Shown piece by piece: positions 61,419 through 64,000 of a stretch of 64,000 nt of DNA. Numbering within the stretch: the stretch's first letter is position 1; each line of letters begins with the position of its first letter. Under the pieces are notes generated by a model, which saw nothing but the letters and a program-made list of their open reading frames with translations, did not search any database and was not told the origin of the DNA. The stretch is from Comamonas terrae (GTDB lineage Bacteria > Pseudomonadota > Gammaproteobacteria > Burkholderiales > Burkholderiaceae_C). The stretch spans positions 186,001-250,000 of the forward strand of contig NZ_BCNT01000003.1 of assembly GCF_001544075.1 (NCBI RefSeq). The letters run 5' to 3'. The translations under genes and the position numbers were made by a program.

Positions 61419-62744
61419 TTATGTCCCTGCATCGTCCGCTTTCAGGGACCATTGGGCGTCAATGGCCAGGCTGCCGCCGGCGCAGCTGATCTGGCGTGCA
61501 CCCTCCAGGCGGCTTGGGTCTGCGCCATATGAAGGCAGGGCGGTGCCGTCCATCACCGCTTTCTCGGGACAGGCGTTGAACAGCCCCATCACGGAGAACC
61601 AGTAACGGCCTGAGAACGATGCGTAGGGGCCTTCGAGCACGGGGTCATGGACGGTCAGCACGCTTCCGTCGCCCTCCAGGTTCACCAGCCGGGTGGTGAC
61701 ATCGCCGCCCGGATGGTAGGTGGTCATGGTGAGGCTGCCGCGCGCCGCGTAATTGGTCGGCGGCACCTCCAGCGGAACAAAGCGCAGGTTGGCGGACTGG
61801 TAGGTGATCCTCGTGCCGTCCGCCGTTTCGGTGACGGTGCCGGAAATGCTGCCTGCATAGCCCGCGGTTTCATCCCCCTTGACCGTGATGTTCGAGACCA
61901 CCAGCACCTTGCCCCCGGCGCCCTGTATCTCGGCCGAGACCGCTACCGGATTGGTCGGCGGCACCTGCGCCGGCGCCGTATAGGTGGCGCCGCCCTTGCT
62001 GCCGGCCACGGTGCCTGCGCTGCCGTTGCCGCCGGGGATGCCGTTGACGGACCAGTTGACGGCCTGACTGGGCGCGGGCGCATTTTCGGCCTCGCAGTCG
62101 AAGCCCAGCGGCTCGAGCAGGTCGTTGTCCAGCGCGGGCGCGAAGCAGTACGCCAGCTTCAGCGACACGCTGGCGCGGGTCTTGACGGTGGCGCTGGGAG
62201 GACGCAGCTGCAGGCCCTTGACCAGCGACCAGTCGCTGAAATGCGTGGCGCTGGCGGTCACGGTGCGGGCCTGCGCGTCCAGCGTGCCGCCCTGCCACCG
62301 CCAGGTGCCATCGGCCTGCTGGGTGGCCACGCCCAGCAGTTCGGCGCTGCTGCCTGCGACATCGCTCTCGTCGTAGGCAAAGCTCAGCTGCACCGGCCTG
62401 GCAAACGTGATGCCCTCCGGCAGCAGGTGGTAGCCAGACCCCACACGGCCGGGCGCGCCGTTGCTGACGGGCTGGATGCTGATCGTGGTGGGTGCGCTCA
62501 GCGCGCCTTCGGGCACCACGAGCTGGAGCCTGCCGTCGGCGCTGCTCAGCGTGCCGCCCGCGCTGCCCAGGCTGGCGCTGACCGGCGTGCCCTGTGCAGT
62601 GCCGGCAGGCGTCACCACGGGCGGTGGCCCTGGAGGCACAGGTGCCGGAGCCGGGGCAGGGGTGGAGTCGCCGCCGCCGCAGGCCGCCAGGGCCATCAGC
62701 ACGGGGGCAATGCAAACCAGCTTGCGGATCAATGTGTATCGCAT
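61419..62744 (-). CDS. Surface or periplasmic lipoprotein with ZU5-like beta domain
   Basis: This 441-residue lipoprotein has a lipobox LAAC at 19-22, followed by a Pro/Ala linker. A ZU5-like segment follows (GGTLSSADGRLQLVVPEGAL, about 63-82, with TISIQPV), then Ig-like beta-rich repeats (SVSLKLAYCF, VNWSVNGIPGGNGSAG) and a C-terminal region of unknown fold. ATG 62744 has a strong AAGGAG site. No function is known; it may be an envelope-attached protein. It lies downstream of the LuxR-type gene on the same strand, with a 331-base gap between. Confidence 0.8.
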   Translation of the reverse strand: MRYTLIRKLVCIAPVLMALAACGGGDSTPAPAPAPVPPGPPPVVTPAGTAQGTPVSASLGSAGGTLSSADGRLQLVVPEGALSAPTTISIQPVSNGAPGRVGSGYHLLPEGITFARPVQLSFAYDESDVAGSSAELLGVATQQADGTWRWQGGTLDAQARTVTASATHFSDWSLVKGLQLRPPSATVKTRASVSLKLAYCFAPALDNDLLEPLGFDCEAENAPAPSQAVNWSVNGIPGGNGSAGTVAGSKGGATYTAPAQVPPTNPVAVSAEIQGAGGKVLVVSNITVKGDETAGYAGSISGTVTETADGTRITYQSANLRFVPLEVPPTNYAARGSLTMTTYHPGGDVTTRLVNLEGDGSVLTVHDPVLEGPYASFSGRYWFSVMGLFNACPEKAVMDGTALPSYGADPSRLEGARQISCAGGSLAIDAQWSLKADDAGT

Positions 62745-63075
62745 GGAAATGCTCCTTGGGAGTGCAGAAAAGGCAGGCCGGCAGGTGGGACGCCTGTGCC
62801 GCCAGGGATCGCGCCGACTTCGGGACACAGGCTGCGTGCCAGTGAGAGCAGGCGAAGAGGATTCGCCCACGGGATGAAGTGCGGACCGAGGCGGCAGCCC
62901 AGACCGGCCGGCGCGAGAAGGCCGGCGGCAGGAAGGGAAAGGGCTCCGACATGCATGGGAAGGTTTTCCAGGAATGGACATCCGCCTGCCAAAGCAGGAC
63001 GGTGGCGGCATTTTTGGAAAACCGGATGGCGCGCGCCATCCCCCTAGGGATACCGTCTCAATGCCTGTTCATGCG
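62745..63075 (-). other. Intergenic region upstream of the lipoprotein gene
   Basis: About 330 bases without a gene. It holds a CCGGCC...GGCCGG palindrome near 62,910-62,935 and the perfect 18-base palindrome at 63024-63041. It is probably the lipoprotein promoter region; no clear hexamer pair is seen. Confidence 0.4.
63024..63041. promoter_or_regulatory. Perfect 18-base palindrome GGATGGCGCGCGCCATCC
   Basis: It could be an operator or a hairpin terminator of the LuxR-type gene. On the minus strand a short GGTTTTCC follows. CCCTAGGG, another palindrome, is adjacent. Confidence 0.45.
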
Positions 63076-64000
63076 TCAGCCGCGCAGGCTGCGCCCCAGC
63101 TCGTCCCAGTTGCCGACATTGGCGACTTCGAGGATGGCGCCCAGGTGCTTCTTGAGCGCCGCATTGCTCACCCCGGTCAGCGCCAGGCTGTCGGCCCGGG
63201 CGTGGCCCAGCCCGGCCAGCACGGCGATCTCGCGCTGCAGCGGCGTCAGCGGCAGCTCCACCACGCGGCGCACCACGTCGATCTGGCGCGGTCGCTGCAG
63301 CTGCAGCGTCAGCAACCAGTGGGCGGCATCTTGCGCCGTGGGCTGCGTGCCGGCGTGCAGCGGACTGATGTGCAGCGCCAGCAGCCCCCGGGGCACGGGC
63401 AGCAGCCGGCTCTGGCCGGGCAGCAGTCCCAGCAAGGCGAGCAGATTGGCCGGCAGCGCAGCGGCGCCGGCACCGTACAGGCCCAGGCCCGGCACATGGG
63501 CCGCCTGCAACAGCTGCAGCGCCGGTGCGTCGGCCGACAAGGGGCGCAGGCGGGCGCCATCCAGCAGCACATGGCCGGTGGCGCCATGGGCGCTGAGGTG
63601 AGAGGGAGCGGCCTGCGGCTGGAAGGCGCGCTGCAGGCTGGCACAGGCCCGGTCCAGCAGGGACGCCTCGGCAGCGCTGAAGCCATGGCAGAAGCCGGCG
63701 CTGTGCGCACGGAACAGGGCAGCGACCGCCCGGGTCACGGGTCCCCTGGGCCCCTGCACTTCCACCCGCAAATCCAGCGTGTAGTGGTGGCCGTTGGGCC
63801 GCATCAGCAGATTGTGGCTGTTCGATCGGTAATACGCGGCGCCCGGCGACAGCAGCCGCCCCACGCGCGGCCCCTCGGGACGGGCCAGGATATGGATGTT
63901 GGTCTCTCCCGGGCCTGTGAACAGGTGGAACTCGTTGAGAAAGAGGTTGCGCACACTGGCCGGAGAGTCCTCGTGGTGAAAGCCCTCGGGACGCCCCTGT
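63076..64000 (-). CDS. LuxR-type transcriptional regulator, 5' end outside window
   Basis: At least 308 residues are in the window and the frame is still open at the edge, so the N-terminus lies beyond it. The C-terminal LuxR-type helix-turn-helix is visible (LPLTPLQREIAVLAGLGHAR and ALTGVSNAALKKHLGAIL). The N-terminal domain has no autoinducer-binding signature that I can see. No LuxI homologue is nearby, so it is more likely a solo regulator. It lies upstream of the lipoprotein gene and could control it. Confidence 0.82.
   Translation of the reverse strand, partial: QGRPEGFHHEDSPASVRNLFLNEFHLFTGPGETNIHILARPEGPRVGRLLSPGAAYYRSNSHNLLMRPNGHHYTLDLRVEVQGPRGPVTRAVAALFRAHSAGFCHGFSAAEASLLDRACASLQRAFQPQAAPSHLSAHGATGHVLLDGARLRPLSADAPALQLLQAAHVPGLGLYGAGAAALPANLLALLGLLPGQSRLLPVPRGLLALHISPLHAGTQPTAQDAAHWLLTLQLQRPRQIDVVRRVVELPLTPLQREIAVLAGLGHARADSLALTGVSNAALKKHLGAILEVANVGNWDELGRSLRG

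Noticed and set aside
63076-64000. Quorum-sensing LuxR receptor
   Set aside because: Only the C-terminal helix-turn-helix fits. No autoinducer-binding signature and no luxI homologue are visible.

Overview
The window is a compact, GC-rich (roughly two thirds G+C) chromosomal segment whose gene orders point to a betaproteobacterium of the order Burkholderiales, most likely family Comamonadaceae (Delftia/Comamonas/Acidovorax-like). The evidence is the fimV-truA-trpF-trpB-trpA-accD order, the leuC-leuD-leuB-asd order, the plsX-fabH-fabD-fabG-acpP-fabF-rpoE-rseA-degQ-lepA-lepB-rnc-era-recO-pdxJ-acpS-nagZ order, and dispersed AGCTGC...GCAGCT palindromes that I associate with that family. The species assignment is inference. 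No rRNA, tRNA, CRISPR array, prophage or insertion sequence is visible. The region is a housekeeping backbone.

Layout. 1-2.7 kb: 3' part of dnaK, then dnaJ and a strong terminator. 2.8-5.4 kb: a Sel1-repeat secreted protein divergent from a LysR regulator. 5.5-10.4 kb: leucine genes leuC, a tiny entericidin-like lipoprotein, leuD and leuB, then a 376-base structured leader and asd. 10.8-18.4 kb: fimV, truA, trpFBA and accD, closed by a bidirectional terminator. 18.5-24.6 kb: yggT, a LON-domain protein, lysS, an unrecognised membrane protein, a REC-GGDEF diguanylate cyclase and a small MscS channel. 24.7-50.3 kb: an almost unbroken minus-strand run. In transcription order it reads yceD-rpmF-plsX-fabHDG-acpP-fabF (fatty acid synthesis), a small membrane protein-rpoE-rseA-degQ (envelope stress), lepA-lepB-DUF4845-rnc-era-recO-pdxJ-acpS-nagZ, and finally an ABC exporter-like protein, a phosphofructokinase, two uncharacterised genes, a TenA-like gene and purT. 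50.3-51.7 kb: a plus-strand pair (Maf-like and RsmI-like). 51.8-58.6 kb: rluC, a HAD phosphatase, a Rieske protein and an S49 peptidase, divergent from rne, which has a leader of about 600 bases. 58.7-61.4 kb: yaaA, a prolyl-hydroxylase-like oxygenase and queF. 61.4-64 kb: a lipoprotein and a LuxR-type regulator cut by the window end.

How the genes fit together. Most clusters join genes of one pathway (leucine, tryptophan, type II fatty acid synthesis) or of RNA and ribosome biology (lepA, rnc, era, rne, rluC). ATGA or TGATG stop/start overlaps are common, which suggests translational coupling.

The most interesting signal is upstream of asd. It is a 35-codon open frame ending in the residues KTIKTITG, followed by mutually exclusive hairpins. 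It looks like an amino-acid-responsive attenuation leader for the aspartate-family pathway. Other points of note are the absence of rseB between rseA and degQ, tandem DnaA boxes between degQ and lepA, a phosphofructokinase with mixed ATP/PPi-type residues, a TenA homologue lacking the usual cysteine, and two classes of dispersed palindromic repeat, one of which supplies the acpS stop codon. Many start sites given here were moved inward from the longest open frame on the basis of ribosome-binding sites and family length.
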